From Smittium culicis (lineage: Eukaryota > Kickxellomycota > Harpellomycetes > Harpellales > Legeriomycetaceae), in NCBI GenBank assembly GCA_001970855.1, contig LSSN01001124.1, forward strand, positions 1 to 33,432: 33,432 nt of DNA, read 5' to 3'. Every line of letters starts with the position of its first letter. The first letter of the stretch is position 1. The translations under genes and the position numbers were made by a program. Of the stretch, positions 1-11,486 are shown in pieces. The notes beneath the pieces are model-generated. The model saw only the letters and a list, made by a program, of their open reading frames with translations. It was not told where the DNA came from and searched no databases.

Positions 1-709
1 ATTACTAATTTAATTGCTTAAAATTATAGTTATTTCACATTTCTATACACATATAGAAGAATACATATTAGTTAATTATTTTTATTGGTCAATAGTATTT
101 AATTAAATTTATACACTTTAATCATTATTTTATAAAATTCATTCAGTGTAAGAATACTTATAAACCTTGTTCTATTACCACTTTATACAAATTTGTATCC
201 ATCGGTTATTAGCATTAAATAAATATACTTTGAATTATATATTTATAGTCGTTTCATAGGAATTTGGGTTATTTCAATAGTTTAATATTAGACCTATAAA
301 GATTAAACACTAACAAAAATTGATACTATATTAAAAACTTATTTATTTATTAATTTAAATTATATTCAACAATGCTTTTATAAATCGGGTTATATTTGTC
401 AAAACGAACCTGTGGAGTTTTCTATATAATGACTTTTATTTTTAATTATTTCATTTGAAACACCTTCTACGAATTTTTATAGAGATAATTTATAGTTACA
501 ATAAGAAGTTATGAAATCAAACCAAATCAGATCTATACTCTAATAAAAAAAACTTTCTATAATTATAATAAAAATTACAAAAAACTAGAATAGAAGAGAT
601 TATCTCTGAAAAAACATCAAGACTGAAATTAGCGCCAATTAGGACAAGGAAACTCTGAGTTCTGGAATATAATTAATCTATATTGTACTTAACAGAGAAT
701 TTGGGTTAC

Positions 710-777
710 AAGTACCTAAAGATTGTTTTTTTTTTTTTTTAAACGGTGAATTTATTGATAAAAGTACCTAAAGATTG
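710..777 (-). repeat. Tiny retroposed-looking insertion with poly(A) and 16-bp target duplications
   Basis: The 16-mer AAGTACCTAAAGATTG occurs twice with no mismatch, at 710-725 and 762-777. Between the copies lie 36 bases: fifteen T (726-740), then a 21-base segment. On the minus strand this reads as a short sequence containing AATAAA, ten further bases, then A15. That is the layout of the extreme 3' end of a polyadenylated transcript copied by LINE-type target-primed reverse transcription and 5'-truncated almost to nothing. The repeats and poly-T are seen directly; the mechanism is inferred from the known hallmarks of such events. No LINE is visible in the window. Confidence 0.6.
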
Positions 778-851
778 ACTAATAAAATATTTGTTTTACT
801 AAATACTATCATTTATCATATTTAATGTTGGGATATAGATGACCATTGCTC

Positions 852-911
852 TAAGCTAATTAGATATTTAATATTAGCGTTAAGCGTTCGTCGCGTATAA
901 GCTAATTAGAT
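852..911. repeat. 14-bp direct repeat flanking 32 bp
   Basis: TAAGCTAATTAGAT occurs at 852-865 and again at 898-911 without mismatch. The 32 bases between them are richer in CG dinucleotides than the surroundings. It has the same geometry as the structure at 710-777 but no poly-T. It could be a small filler insertion with a target duplication, or a local duplication. Confidence 0.45.
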
Positions 912-1369
912 TTCACATTTCATAGCTTAGCCAATAATTAATAGCTATTGTGGCTCAACGCGATTTTATTGGATATTATGGTCATGTAGTCTGGATATCG
1001 ATTTTAAATGGTCAATTAGAGTGCATTAAATTTTATAAGCCAATTATCATTATATCCTGCTTATTTGCACTTTTAGATCTGCTTAGAATTGTAACTCTGA
1101 AATATATTTTAGACCTCAATTTGTTTGTTAGTCTTTTTGTTTATGGTTTATTCAACAAAAATTTCGCACTTAGTAATGTCTTTTATCCCAATTGTATAAA
1201 CTCAATCGATAAAATTCAAAACCAGTAAAATACCCTGATTATATTCATCGCTTTTGATTCAAGGTACTTTTTAATAGCTGTACTACTCATTTTTGATTTC
1301 TTGCCAATCCTTTGTATTTCAATCTCCCTCCTCCCCCCCCCCTTCAACCCCAAAAAAGCCTGTATTTAG

Positions 1370-4300
1370 ATGGATTCTTCTACTCTGCCTTCAATCATCT
1401 ATCCACCGCCTGATATTAAAGGTTTTAATCTCTCTTTTTTGCTTTTTTGCCTACGTTTTTTTAGCTTTTATTATCAACTCGTCCAATTTTAACCCTTAAT
1501 ATCTTGTAGGTATAATCGATAAAACTGCCGAGTATGTCGCTCAAAGTGGCCCAATTTTAGAACAACGCGTTCGAGAAACAGAAAAAAACAACTCCAAATT
1601 TTCTTTTCTAAATCAAAATGATCCTTATCATCTCTACTATCAAACCCAGCTAACTAATTTCAAAACTGGCCAAGGTACGTTTTCATTTTCTTTCTCTCAT
1701 ATTTTCTCGCTTATCCATCATTTACGATATTGATCTTATAAAATATCTATTTTAGTATCTGAATCTATAAAACTCGATGACAAGAATGCTAAGGAGCAAG
1801 ATAATGTCTTAGACAATACTCCAATAGAACCTGAACCTTTTTACTTTTCATTCCCTAGCTCGGTTCTTTCTGCTCAAGATTTGTAATTTGATACTTTACA
1901 ATAAATCATGCATACTTTTTTTAAACTTTAGCATTTATTCAATTTTCTTTAGAGACATCATTAAACTATCCGCCCAATTTGTTGCTATAAATGGAAGAGC
2001 TTTTATGTCTTCGATTTTACAACGTGAACAAAGGAACTCTCAGTTTGATTTTCTCAGACCCTCCCACCGTCTATTTCCTTATTTCATAAATCTAGTCGAA
2101 CAATATTCAAAGATCCTAAATCCCCCTAAAGACTTGTTAAACCGTCTTGAATCCAATATTAAAGAAAATCTTAATGTATCACCCTTACCTATTATCTATT
2201 TTCCTATACTACTTTATTTTTACTTTAACTCTTTTAAACTTTATTTTTTACAGATTCTAGAAAGATTACGGATTCGGAAAGATTATTTGGAATACTTTTT
2301 TTCAGAATCTGAAAAGCAAAATCAACTGCGCGACAAAGAAAAGGGTAATCTAATCTAATTGTTTTATTACATACATGCTCGCTTTTTAATGCCTTTATAC
2401 TCTTATATATTTGAAACTTGATTTCTCTCAAAAAGTTTCATAAGTCTTATAATAATTTATAATTTAATTATATTGTTTTACCCTCAAAATACTTACTTTT
2501 TCATAATTTTTTCCCGCTTCATTTTGATTTTTTATCTTGTATCATTTATTATACCCTTATTATTTAATTTCTTAGCTTATGTTTTTACTTTATATATTCA
2601 AATTTTTTAATTCCTAAATTTACGAAAATTTACATATCTAAAACTATTTTCTCTAGAGGAGTATTATTCAATTGATTGGCACACTTTTGTTGTAGTTGGA
2701 ACTCTTGAAATTTCTGATAGCGATTTTAACAGCGATCTTCCTCCTCCAATTAGACTACAAGATCTCCAAAGTATGAGTTTAGTCGATAAATCTACTACCG
2801 AAATCCCTTCCACTACGATCAAAACTATGAACCCAACTCAAATTCAAAACCCTTCAACTTTGGATGACGAAAGCGAAAGTGATGTCGAAATGGAGGATGA
2901 TGATGATTTCGATGAAGATGCCTCGCAAGCAATTCAATTAAAGGATGACTCTAACAATGCTCCACTTAAAATGCCCATTTTGGATTCTAGCGCACCAATC
3001 AAAATAAAATCAAATCATATTCCTAATCTAATTGTAAATAAACAAATCGATGATTTCTGGCTTTGTCCGGTTTGTAACGAGAAAGTGTCTGTTGCAGAGG
3101 TTGATGAGCACATTAGGATAGAAACATTGGACCCAAAAAGAAAAGAACAACTGGAATCTTATAAACGAAAAATTCATGATAGCAACTTGGTCAGTTCTAC
3201 TACAGATATTGCCAAATATCTCAAAAAAATTAGCTCAAATAGATCAGATATTTTTGGCGATCAAAATACTTCCAATTCCAATGTTTCAAATGATGATGAT
3301 GATGATGATGATGAAACTAAAGATAAACGAACCCCTATAATGTGGGATGGATATTCAGCCAGTGCCGAAGAAACAGCCAGAAGAGCTGCGTTAGGTGTTA
3401 GCACTGAGGACCAAATTGCCGCAATTCACCGCAGAAAAGGCCTAATATCGTTAGAATATTTCCTTATCTTTTTATTACCTTTTATTATTAAATGAATTTA
3501 TTAAACTTTGATTTATTTACTTTGTTTAGCGATCCAAACATTGAAAAAATCGGTCCACAGCTTTCCTATAGCAACCAGCAAATTCAGCCTCCATTAAACT
3601 CAGCTATACCACCATTCCAACCGCCTTTAAATAATCCTAATACCTTTATTAACCCTATGGCATATCCACAAACAAACTTTTACCACAATAATCTTCAATA
3701 CCAATACCTATCCAATGGTCAACCGAGTACTATTGATACTAACAACAACGAAATTCAATCTAGTTCTACAATAGCGTACCCAAATAACTCCTCTAATTTA
3801 AATTCTCAGTATAATAGTAATTCCACATCGTATCCAAATATCTCTTCTGATCAATCTACAGTTACTCCCAACCTTAAACGTGAATTTATTGACACACAGG
3901 CAGATAATACAGATCCATTAAATAATGCTAATGATACTTTGAAAAAATCAAAAATCAATATATCTGACAGCGAAGTTGATAATAACATAAATGTCCCCCT
4001 ATCCCAAAATGACAATATCTTTGACCCATCCAGTGGACTAGTATTAGAAAAGTATTGGCTAAATGCTTATCCTAGCGACTTTAATTTATCAATAGACATG
4101 TCAGGTCTACCCACTGACCTTTTGTCATCTGATATAAACCCCGAAATACATCTAGTATTAAAAGTATCCCCTTCTATGCTTATTAGTACCCTAAAATCTC
4201 AAATTTCTGATGTTACAGGCCTAGCTACTGGAAAGCAAAAACTAAGTGTTGTTAAAATGTATTCATTCGACCCTCCATCTAACCTCTCATCTAATTCTGT

Positions 4301-4400
4301 GGGATCTGTACTTAAAAATACTGCCTCTATATCTTTTTATAACCTAGCTGAAGGATGTTCTCTTGCATTGACTTTACGTGAAAGAGGTGGGCGCAAATAA
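1370..4400 (+). CDS. SF3A1: Splicing factor 3A subunit 1 (SF3A1/PRP21), 7 exons, 773 aa
   Basis: Subunit of the SF3a complex of U2 snRNP, which helps U2 engage the branch site during nuclear pre-mRNA splicing (family knowledge). Exons: 1370-1421, 1510-1674, 1756-1882, 1953-2175, 2254-2344, 2657-3449, 3530-4400. They sum to 2322 nt, exactly 774 codons, with every junction in frame and every intron GT-AG. An in-frame TAG at 1367-1369 sits directly before the ATG, which fixes the start. Residues about 9-70 (IIYPPPDIKGIIDKTAEYVA and onward) form SURP1; about 115-170 (LDIIKLSAQFV..NGR..FDFLRP) form SURP2; 224-232 carry SIDWHTFVV. Acidic Asp/Glu stretches lie near 289-307 and 432-440; the second is a GAT repeat at 3292-3312. 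RSDIFG is at 415-420 and MWDGYS at 448-453. An Asn/Ser/Pro-rich linker precedes a ubiquitin-like domain at about 686-773 ending RERGGRK. Length is close to the human protein (793 aa). Confidence 0.95.
1422..1509 (+). other. SF3A1 intron 1 (88 bp)
   Basis: Begins GTTTTA, a weak 5' splice site, and ends CTTGTAG. Removing it joins ...PPPDIK to GIIDKTAEYV, which restores the conserved entry into SURP1. No other GT nearby gives this join. Confidence 0.85.
1675..1755 (+). other. SF3A1 intron 2 (81 bp)
   Basis: Begins with GTACGT and ends ATTTTAG. Splicing joins ...FKTGQ to VSESIKL in frame, in the linker between the two SURP modules. Confidence 0.85.
1883..1952 (+). other. SF3A1 intron 3 (70 bp)
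   Basis: Begins with GTAATT and ends TTCTTTAG. Splicing creates the conserved SAQDLDIIKLSAQF join at the start of SURP2. An earlier CTTTAG inside the intron (1927-1932) is a possible but less suitable acceptor. Confidence 0.9.
2176..2253 (+). other. SF3A1 intron 4 (78 bp, no in-frame stop)
   Basis: Begins with GTATCA and ends TTTTTACAG. Its length is a multiple of three and it carries no stop in the gene's frame. Retention would therefore insert 26 mostly hydrophobic residues (beginning VSPLPIIYF) after residue 189 without ending translation. The insertion has no counterpart in the family, so I treat it as an intron. Confidence 0.85.
2345..2656 (+). other. SF3A1 intron 5 (312 bp, unusually long)
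   Basis: Begins GTAATC and ends TTCTCTAG, joining ...RDKEK to EEYYSIDWHTF, which recovers the conserved IDWH motif. It is about four times longer than the other introns and has stops in the gene frame. I looked for an intron-nested snoRNA: no paired C (RTGATGA) and D (CTGA) boxes are evident. Otherwise it is featureless T-rich DNA. Confidence 0.85.
3450..3529 (+). other. SF3A1 intron 6 (80 bp)
   Basis: Begins GTTAGA and ends TTGTTTAG. Splicing joins ...IHRRKGLI to SDPNIEKIGPQ, matching the family pattern KGL followed by an acidic stretch and KIGP. Reading through instead adds about 15 hydrophobic residues and a stop at 3493-3495. A separate short protein should not be called at 2773-3495. 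Confidence 0.88.
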
Positions 4401-4438
4401 ACATTTTATTTTACCAATTTTTATTCGTATATTTTTTC

Positions 4439-4444
4439 AATAAA
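4439..4444 (+). terminator. SF3A1 poly(A) signal
   Basis: AATAAA lies 38 bp past the stop codon in T-rich DNA, a normal position for a compact fungal gene. A second AATAAA overlaps the stop codon at 4396-4401 and is less likely to be the one used. Confidence 0.6.
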
Positions 4445-7173
4445 CATCACAATATATGTATTTTTCTTTTATGCAATTATATTAAACCGCCTTTTAATTT
4501 TTTTCCGCTCAAATCTTTATAAGATACAAGTTGAGTTTGAATTAATTCTAAATTTCTAATATATATTATATCTATTACAAATTCTGTTGACTTTGCATTA
4601 TGTCTAAATATATAATAAAATTAAGTTAACAATATCTTGTGTACGTTTTATATTTAAATTTCGAGTTACGTCTTTACCAAATACTAAAAAATATCGAGTT
4701 TTTGGGATTTTGGGATTTTATTCGATTTTTTATCTATTTTTCACTTTATACTTTTGAGAAATAAATTACGTTATTATCACCTATATTATCTCTAATAAAC
4801 TAATCTTTAAAGAATAGGCATTAAAAGAATCAATTCTATCTAATAATTAATTTAATTTAATTATTCCATAATTTTGAGTTTTAATAGAGTTATAACTTTA
4901 AAAAATAAAATCAAATATAAAAGTATTTTTTTTGTTACGAGATTCATTAAAAATTCCCAAATATATTTAAAATTGAGTCAAGTTATAATTGCTTGTTAGA
5001 TGAAATCTGAATTTTTAGATTTTCGCTAAAGCTAATTATTTTTAATTATTTATTTCTATACTCTTATAAATAATTACTGTTTATAGAAATTTTTCCAATT
5101 TTAAAAAATTAATTATGATTAAAAAAATTTTTATTCTCTAAAGTATAAATATATTTTTCTTTCTGTTTCTTTTTTGATTTTACAAAATATTTCCTTGTTG
5201 TATCACCAATTTATTAATCCTTCAAGTTAACTATATTTTTTGGGAAGATTGATTCGGAATTTGTGTTTCGACTATTGGTTAATTAATAAATATAATATCC
5301 ATAGTACCAAATAGCATTTCGCAAAAATATCTTTACAAAGTGCAAAAAATAGTTTACACCAAATCCCTTTATAAATAACACTTTTTTATAAGCATTATTA
5401 CTTTTAAAATCAAATGATTTAATAATTTATATTTATCGTCTGGTTTTTTGGCATTAAATTAAATGCATCGATTAGATAAATATTTTCTTTGTCTAATACA
5501 ATAATATCATTATTTTGTAGAGGTTTTATTTCCTTGACACTTTAATATCTTATAGATAATTTTATTTATTTTTCCTTTTTTTTATAATAGATAATATAGT
5601 TTAACATTTAATATTAGAATTTATTATAATGACATTGTTATTTCAAGAATTATTTTATTTATCGGCTAGAATTTTTAGTAATTATAAAACATATTTACAA
5701 TACAAAAATACAAACAATGTAAGCACAAACTTTATAAAACTTTTCATATTTACTTTGGGTTTTATATATAACGATTTTATAAAACTTTTGAAAAGTCAGT
5801 ATAGATAGCAACTTGGTACTATAAAAATATAATCAATAATCCAAATTTCTCTATGGTTTAGTTTTGTATAAAAAATTTTCTTTACGAATTTTTTAGTCCT
5901 AGTACTTTCATAGCATTAAGAATAAATATAAATAACTTATTTTCTAGAAAGTTATTTAGTTCTCATTAGTTAAATTAGTCACAAAACCTATCTATGGTAT
6001 TATATAAATGTGAAATTGATTTTTAATTAAAGCTTTTTTTTTCAAAGCTTGATCATTGGTAGTTGCTTACATATTGAATCTGTATATTAAGAAAATTACC
6101 TAATTTTTTTTATATATAGAGTACATTTATAATTAAAGTTAAAGATTAAGGTTTAAATTTTTTTTCGTTTAATGTCACATTTTAAAATACCTGCTTTAAA
6201 TCAAAAATAAGTAATAGAAAAACTAAATAAAAGATTTCTTTTTTTTTAACAATAGTGAGATGGCTATTAAACTTTGTAAATAATATTTATCCAATAGATT
6301 CTATATTAAAATTAAAGATATATGATTTTATTTATATTTTGACACAAACATACTCAAAGTTATTTATCTATACTTAAAGACATGTTTTTGTTTTACTATT
6401 TCTTATATGAGCAAATTAAAATGATTAAATTGAATATATAGAATTGAATTTATATATATATATTGAATATATAAATGTATAAATAACACTAAACTTTCTA
6501 ATTTTATAGTTTTAATGATTAAAATACGCATTTGAGCTATTGACTGAAAATACGCCCTGAATAAACATTTTCACTTAATTAAATTAATATATCATTAATA
6601 AACTAGGTTATATATTTAATTTGAAAAATAATATTAATCATATTGTTTTTGTGTTCAAAATCAAAATATTTTAAAATAAAAAATTCATCAAACTCGAAAA
6701 AAAGCGAAAATATTAGTAATTTTTTGAACAATCGTTATCTAAAAAATACACAATAAGTCTTAATAGTTATTTCTTCACAAAGGTGTAATTAGAATTGATC
6801 AATATAAAATTTATATAAAACCCATTTTAGCACAGGTAAAACGATATCTAATAAATATTATTTAATTATTGACATCTAAAATTTAAAAGTAAGGGCTTAT
6901 TTTTTTGTATATTAAATAAGCAAATTAAATTTGAAAAAATTAATAATCAATATTTTTTTATTAATTTAATATAACAATTATGAATTTTAGTTCAAAGAAT
7001 CTTCTAGTATTATAAACTCTAGGTTTATTTTCAATACAAAAATTATTTTCGCAAGATATTTCTGTATTAAAACCATATCTGATATTCAAGTAAATTGAAA
7101 ATATATTTGAGGTTTTAATTGTATTCATCTGTTTTTTTTCAAGAGTTTTGCGGATGTTAAGATAAGTATTTTT

Positions 7174-7264
7174 GTTGGTGTTGGCGTTGGCGTCGGTTAA
7201 ATATACGAGCTCATGTGAAGCAACGACTAACGCAGCGATCTAATCGGAGTCGCTGTTTCAAATC
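7174..7264. other. GC-richer island with GTTGGC tandem and stem-loop
   Basis: Four tandem hexamers of GTTGGC type (7174-7197) are followed by a perfect 6-bp stem CAGCGA/TCGCTG (7233-7238 with 7250-7255, 11-base loop). GTTTCAAATC (7255-7264) comes next and resembles a Pol III B box with one mismatch. I could not fold a complete tRNA. It may be a decayed tRNA-derived SINE or any other old insertion. Confidence 0.25.
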
Positions 7265-7753
7265 TCAGTATAATAATTATCTTAATTTTTTATAAATATA
7301 TAATCTTTGATCCAATTTAAATTAGGTATTTAAATGCTATAACGACAAGGACTGACAGAAGTCGACTCAAAAATTATTTTTAATTTAATTTTTTATTTTT
7401 ATAATTTGTTAAATATGCATATACAAAAAAATAAAACATAAAAATATATAAATTATAAAAATTTAATATTTTCTGCCGTCTATTTTATTGTTCTTTTGGT
7501 TAAAAAAGTATTCAAAAAACGTTAAATTATGTAAATTATTCTTTTCAATAGAAAAAATGCATCGATATTATATTAATTTTGATGAATTTCGGTGATTATT
7601 ATTCAGATAATTAACTTTCAATATTATATTTTATGTGAAATATTAATCATGTTTTTTTTTTTAGAGAGTTTATTAAACAAATTTTATTAAGTAAATAAAA
7701 ACTTTCAAAAAATATTTATTAAGCTATAAAAATATTAAAATAATAACTTTTCA

Positions 7754-7810
7754 ACCGATCTTCCTCCGCCGCTAAAGCAGCTCTATACCCACTGAGAATT
7801 GGTTCAAGGA
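7754..7810 (-). other. GC-richer island with a tRNA D-arm-like segment
   Basis: On the minus strand, CTCAGTGGGTATAGAGC resembles a tRNA D-arm/A box. The next stem (GCTGC, loop TTTA, GCGGC) has a four-base loop instead of a seven-base anticodon loop, and no T-arm follows. It is therefore not a functional tRNA. A decayed tRNA-derived insertion is possible. Confidence 0.2.
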
Positions 7811-10800
7811 AATACTTGTATAATTATATTTTTTACCTCAAAATTAATCCTTGATAATTTTATTTATTCATAGATTCTATATATTATTTCTCTATTTCTC
7901 TATTTCTCTTTTTTATTTATTTATTTTTTTGAAATTATTAATCAATGGCTTGATTGAACAAAAAAAAAGTATTGGTATTATTTACTAAAATGAGATTTTC
8001 TTTTTCTCTTTAGAATAATCTTTAGTCGATCAAAGAAAATCTCAAAATATGTAGACTCATTGAATAGAATTATTGTAAAATATTCGATAGCAAAATTTGT
8101 TATAACATAAAAAAATAAAATGAATATATTAAAAATAAGTTATAGGTATTAGGTTTTTGAGGTTTTTTAAGATTTTTTAGTAACTATACCACATTTCTAC
8201 AAAATTTATTGATTTTTTTATTTTCATTCAAATTAATAAAATTTTTTTTATAAATTAGCACATTTATAGAGTATGCGTTATTGTATCTGAATATAACAAT
8301 TAAAAATAATTTTTGAAAAGCTTCAATATTTGATAAATTGGTTGTGATCTAATATAAATGATTTTTTAACTGTAATTATCCAGTTAACTAAACAGTCAAC
8401 CAATAAAAATTATTTGGAGCATTTTCTATTATATAACGATAATATATAATAAATCATTTATGTTATTACATATACTAGGTTTTTTTTAAAAAAATTTAAA
8501 CTTTATTGATTACCAATTTCACATTTTTATGTTTGATAAAAAAATGATACTAAATTTAATTCACAATCTACATTAGATGAATTAGAAATATTATTTCATA
8601 TTATAAATCGTTTGATTTTATTAGATTAAATATAAAAAATGATTTAAAAAATGCTAATAATTAATATTTTTAAGCTACAAATATCATAAAGATAATAGAT
8701 ATCAAATAAATTAAACCTAGTTTGTAAATAGTTTATTTAAATGATTATTATAGGTATTTTTTTTTTTTATAAATTGACATTATTATAATTTTATGATATA
8801 AATAATTATCTAAAACATATCTCTGGCTATATAATACTCTTTTAACCATCCAATATTTTTTTAATTATAACTTTCGTTTATATATTATTATCTAAATAAT
8901 AAAATATCTTGATATCATTTTTTATTAAGTAAAATAATAATAATTCAACGCCGTCTTACTTAAACTAAATTCATAATACTTTTTTGTACGGTTAATGGGA
9001 AATTATAAACTTTTTTCTAATAAAAATAATTTTAATTGAATAATATAAATTATTTCTTCTGGTGTTTATAAATTTACCAAAAAATATATAATCAATTTAC
9101 GATTTGAACTTATCTAAATAAGTATATACTTTTAATATTTTAGGGTTAAATTAAAAATTTTCTTTCAAATTTTTTATTAGATAATCAATAAATTATATAT
9201 TTAGCTAGATTAATATCAAATCATTATTTCTAAAACTTAAATTGAGAATATTGAAAAATTGAGATTATTTAATTATTATAATCCAGCTATTAGCTTTCTG
9301 ATTATATGATTTATCAATTTAACACTTACCATTTAATTTTTTAATTGGGTATAAGTTTTAGGTATAAATATAACAAAGTTGGCCAAAAATATTCTAATTA
9401 AAAAATTCGCGGGAGGTTTGTAACCTCTTCTGATCTATTTTTTAGTTATATATATATTGTTTTTTTCTAATCTAAATTTAAATGGATGTTAGTATATTTC
9501 GTATTTTATATTTTCTCTTTAATATTAAATAAATATCTAAAAATCAATTGAAGAATAAACTAATCAAACTATTTAGATTTCAAGAAAAAAATCATTATGT
9601 TTTATAAATATATCTGAATTTTTTAGATATCTATTTTATATTACAACCACACTTCTTTGGAGTTACTAATGAAATAATAATTTATATTTTTTCTATATAA
9701 ATTTTAGATATTTTTTTTACCGCATATCGATTGACTACTATATGAAATTAAGAGATATATGATTAATAATTAATGATTGCAATATAATATTATATTATAT
9801 TCATATACTCTTTTTGATCGTTAAAAATTTAGTTTAATGATCACTTATGCGATTTTTTAAGAAAATGAAAAATTAATCAAAATTGCATATTATTTATTGC
9901 CTTTCTCTTAATTGTCATGATAATTACAAAAAAAACTCGTTAAATTTTAATGATTTTTCTATTATATGTCGTGATAACTAAGATTTGTATTTTTTACATT
10001 ATAATATCGGATAGTGACTTAGCAATAAAAAACTCTCTTTTTTATGTTATGATAAGCTTTGTGCTATTGTAAATATTTTTAGCTACCAATATTGCTAATT
10101 AAAAAAATTTCACGAGTTTCTTGTTGGATTTAGCGATTCACTGCTCATAATATTTACATATACTTTTTAATGGGTTGCAAAATTTGATAATTGATTCAAA
10201 TTTCTCACATTAGTATTTTTATTTTATTTTTTAATAGTTTTACTATTGCAGTGAATTTTTCTGAAATATAAAAAATTTTTTAGCTTTAAAGATCTCATTA
10301 ATCTCTTAATTTCAAAATTTGCAGTTTTGAAATTTTTTATTTCCAGTTTTTTTATAATTTTAAAGCTAAAATGTTTAATAAAGATTATAATATATAATAA
10401 AAATATATTAAATTAAGTTCATTTTATTTAAATTTAAAGAATGAAAATATAAACTTATTAGTATTCCCTGGTTTTAAAGCATATTTTTTATATAAATTTG
10501 ATATGAATAATTGAGTAATTTTAAATAATGATATTTATTCTTCGATATGAATAATTTTTATGGTGTTGAAATGTATACTTTTTTCAATAACTGAAAAAAT
10601 TATAGGGTATACTTGAATTTTTGCCAAAATTATACTTTCTAGAAAAATAAGAGAGTGAGCCTCGATCAAAAGCAAACTAGAAAAATATGGAATGTATTGA
10701 AAATTAAACTAAAATTGATAGCTCAATTTTTCGTTATTGGGTATCGCTTAAATAATAAAGCTCATTCTAGTCAATATAATGATTAATTTTAATTAATTCA

Positions 10801-11256
10801 TATTTTACTTGTAAAAAAATGTTAAATAAGAGATCAGTCGACATCTACTGAGTATGAAAGTTCATTGAACTGCCTTTCAGATTACAATATTGGAATCTAA
10901 TTAGCTAAACTGTAACAGTTACATTGGATTATTTTTTAAATTTTATAATAAAAATTGTAAGTATTATTGATTATTCTCAATGATACACTAATAAATTTAT
11001 GGCTGTTTTTATATTTTTATTAAGGTTCAAATCATAATAGATAATATTATTCTTGTAAGAAAGTTTTATAATTTTATAATATTATCTTTTTTTCATATGT
11101 GTAAAACTTGTGATATTTTATAGCTTAATATTTTCCGAGTAATATAAGTCATAAATTTTTATAATAAATAAGTTATTAGATAAAAGTTATAATTTTAAAC
11201 TTATAGTAGTAAAACGTAAATAATAAGCTAGAATAAATAGAATATCCTAATCCTAA

Positions 11257-11322
11257 TCAAAATCAAAATCAAAATCAAAATCAAAATCAAAATCAAAATC
11301 AAAATCAAAATCAAAATCAAAA
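11257..11322 (+). repeat. Perfect (TCAAAA)11 microsatellite
   Basis: Eleven uninterrupted copies of TCAAAA, preceded by two CCTAAT-like hexamers at about 11246-11257 that may be the degenerate edge of the array. It is the only long perfect tandem repeat in the AT-rich desert, so it is probably young and unstable. No function is evident. Confidence 0.95.
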
Positions 11323-11486
11323 GTAGCTTGAAAATTATCATTTGATATATAATAATACACTTCCTGAATCATAATATTCACAAAGAGACGATATTCGTTT
11401 CTATGAAAAAATCTAACATGACCATTAATACTCTTTGTAAAAAAAATGTAATAATTTCTTTTATTAAATAATACATCTTTATGGCG

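Larger units (their letters stand above)
1..1369. other. AT-rich region upstream of SF3A1
   Basis: No convincing gene is visible. The open frame at 950-1228 begins with GTG and has no internal Met codon, so it has no plausible eukaryotic start. The stretch does hold two short direct-repeat structures (710-777 and 852-911, listed separately). Just before the SF3A1 start there is a pyrimidine-rich tract with a run of ten C at 1333-1342, which probably lies in the promoter or 5' leader of SF3A1. No clear TATA element can be singled out because the whole region is AT-rich. Confidence 0.6.
4445..11256. other. Extremely AT-rich gene desert
   Basis: About 6.8 kb with no open frame of useful length on either strand and no recognisable protein fragment. 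GC is very low; the 60 bases at 8641-8700 contain 9 G+C. Long A and T runs and simple AT motifs dominate. Exceptions are three copies of TATTTCTC at 7885-7908 and two small GC-richer islands, at about 7174-7264 and 7754-7810, listed separately. Confidence 0.75.

Noticed and set aside
950..1228. 92-codon open frame upstream of SF3A1
   Set aside because: It starts with GTG, has no in-frame ATG, and the hydrophobic translation is typical of AT-rich DNA. No domain is recognisable.
1293..1499. Open frame overlapping SF3A1 exon 1 and intron 1
   Set aside because: It is in a different frame from exon 1; its Ser/Pro-rich part comes from the pyrimidine tract before the true start.
2773..3495. A separate 240-residue protein
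   Set aside because: It is SF3A1 exon 6 read through intron 6; splicing at 3449/3530 joins it to the C-terminal exon in frame.
7754..7810. A functional tRNA gene on the minus strand
   Set aside because: Only the D-arm fits; the next stem has a four-base loop and no T-arm or acceptor stem can be formed.
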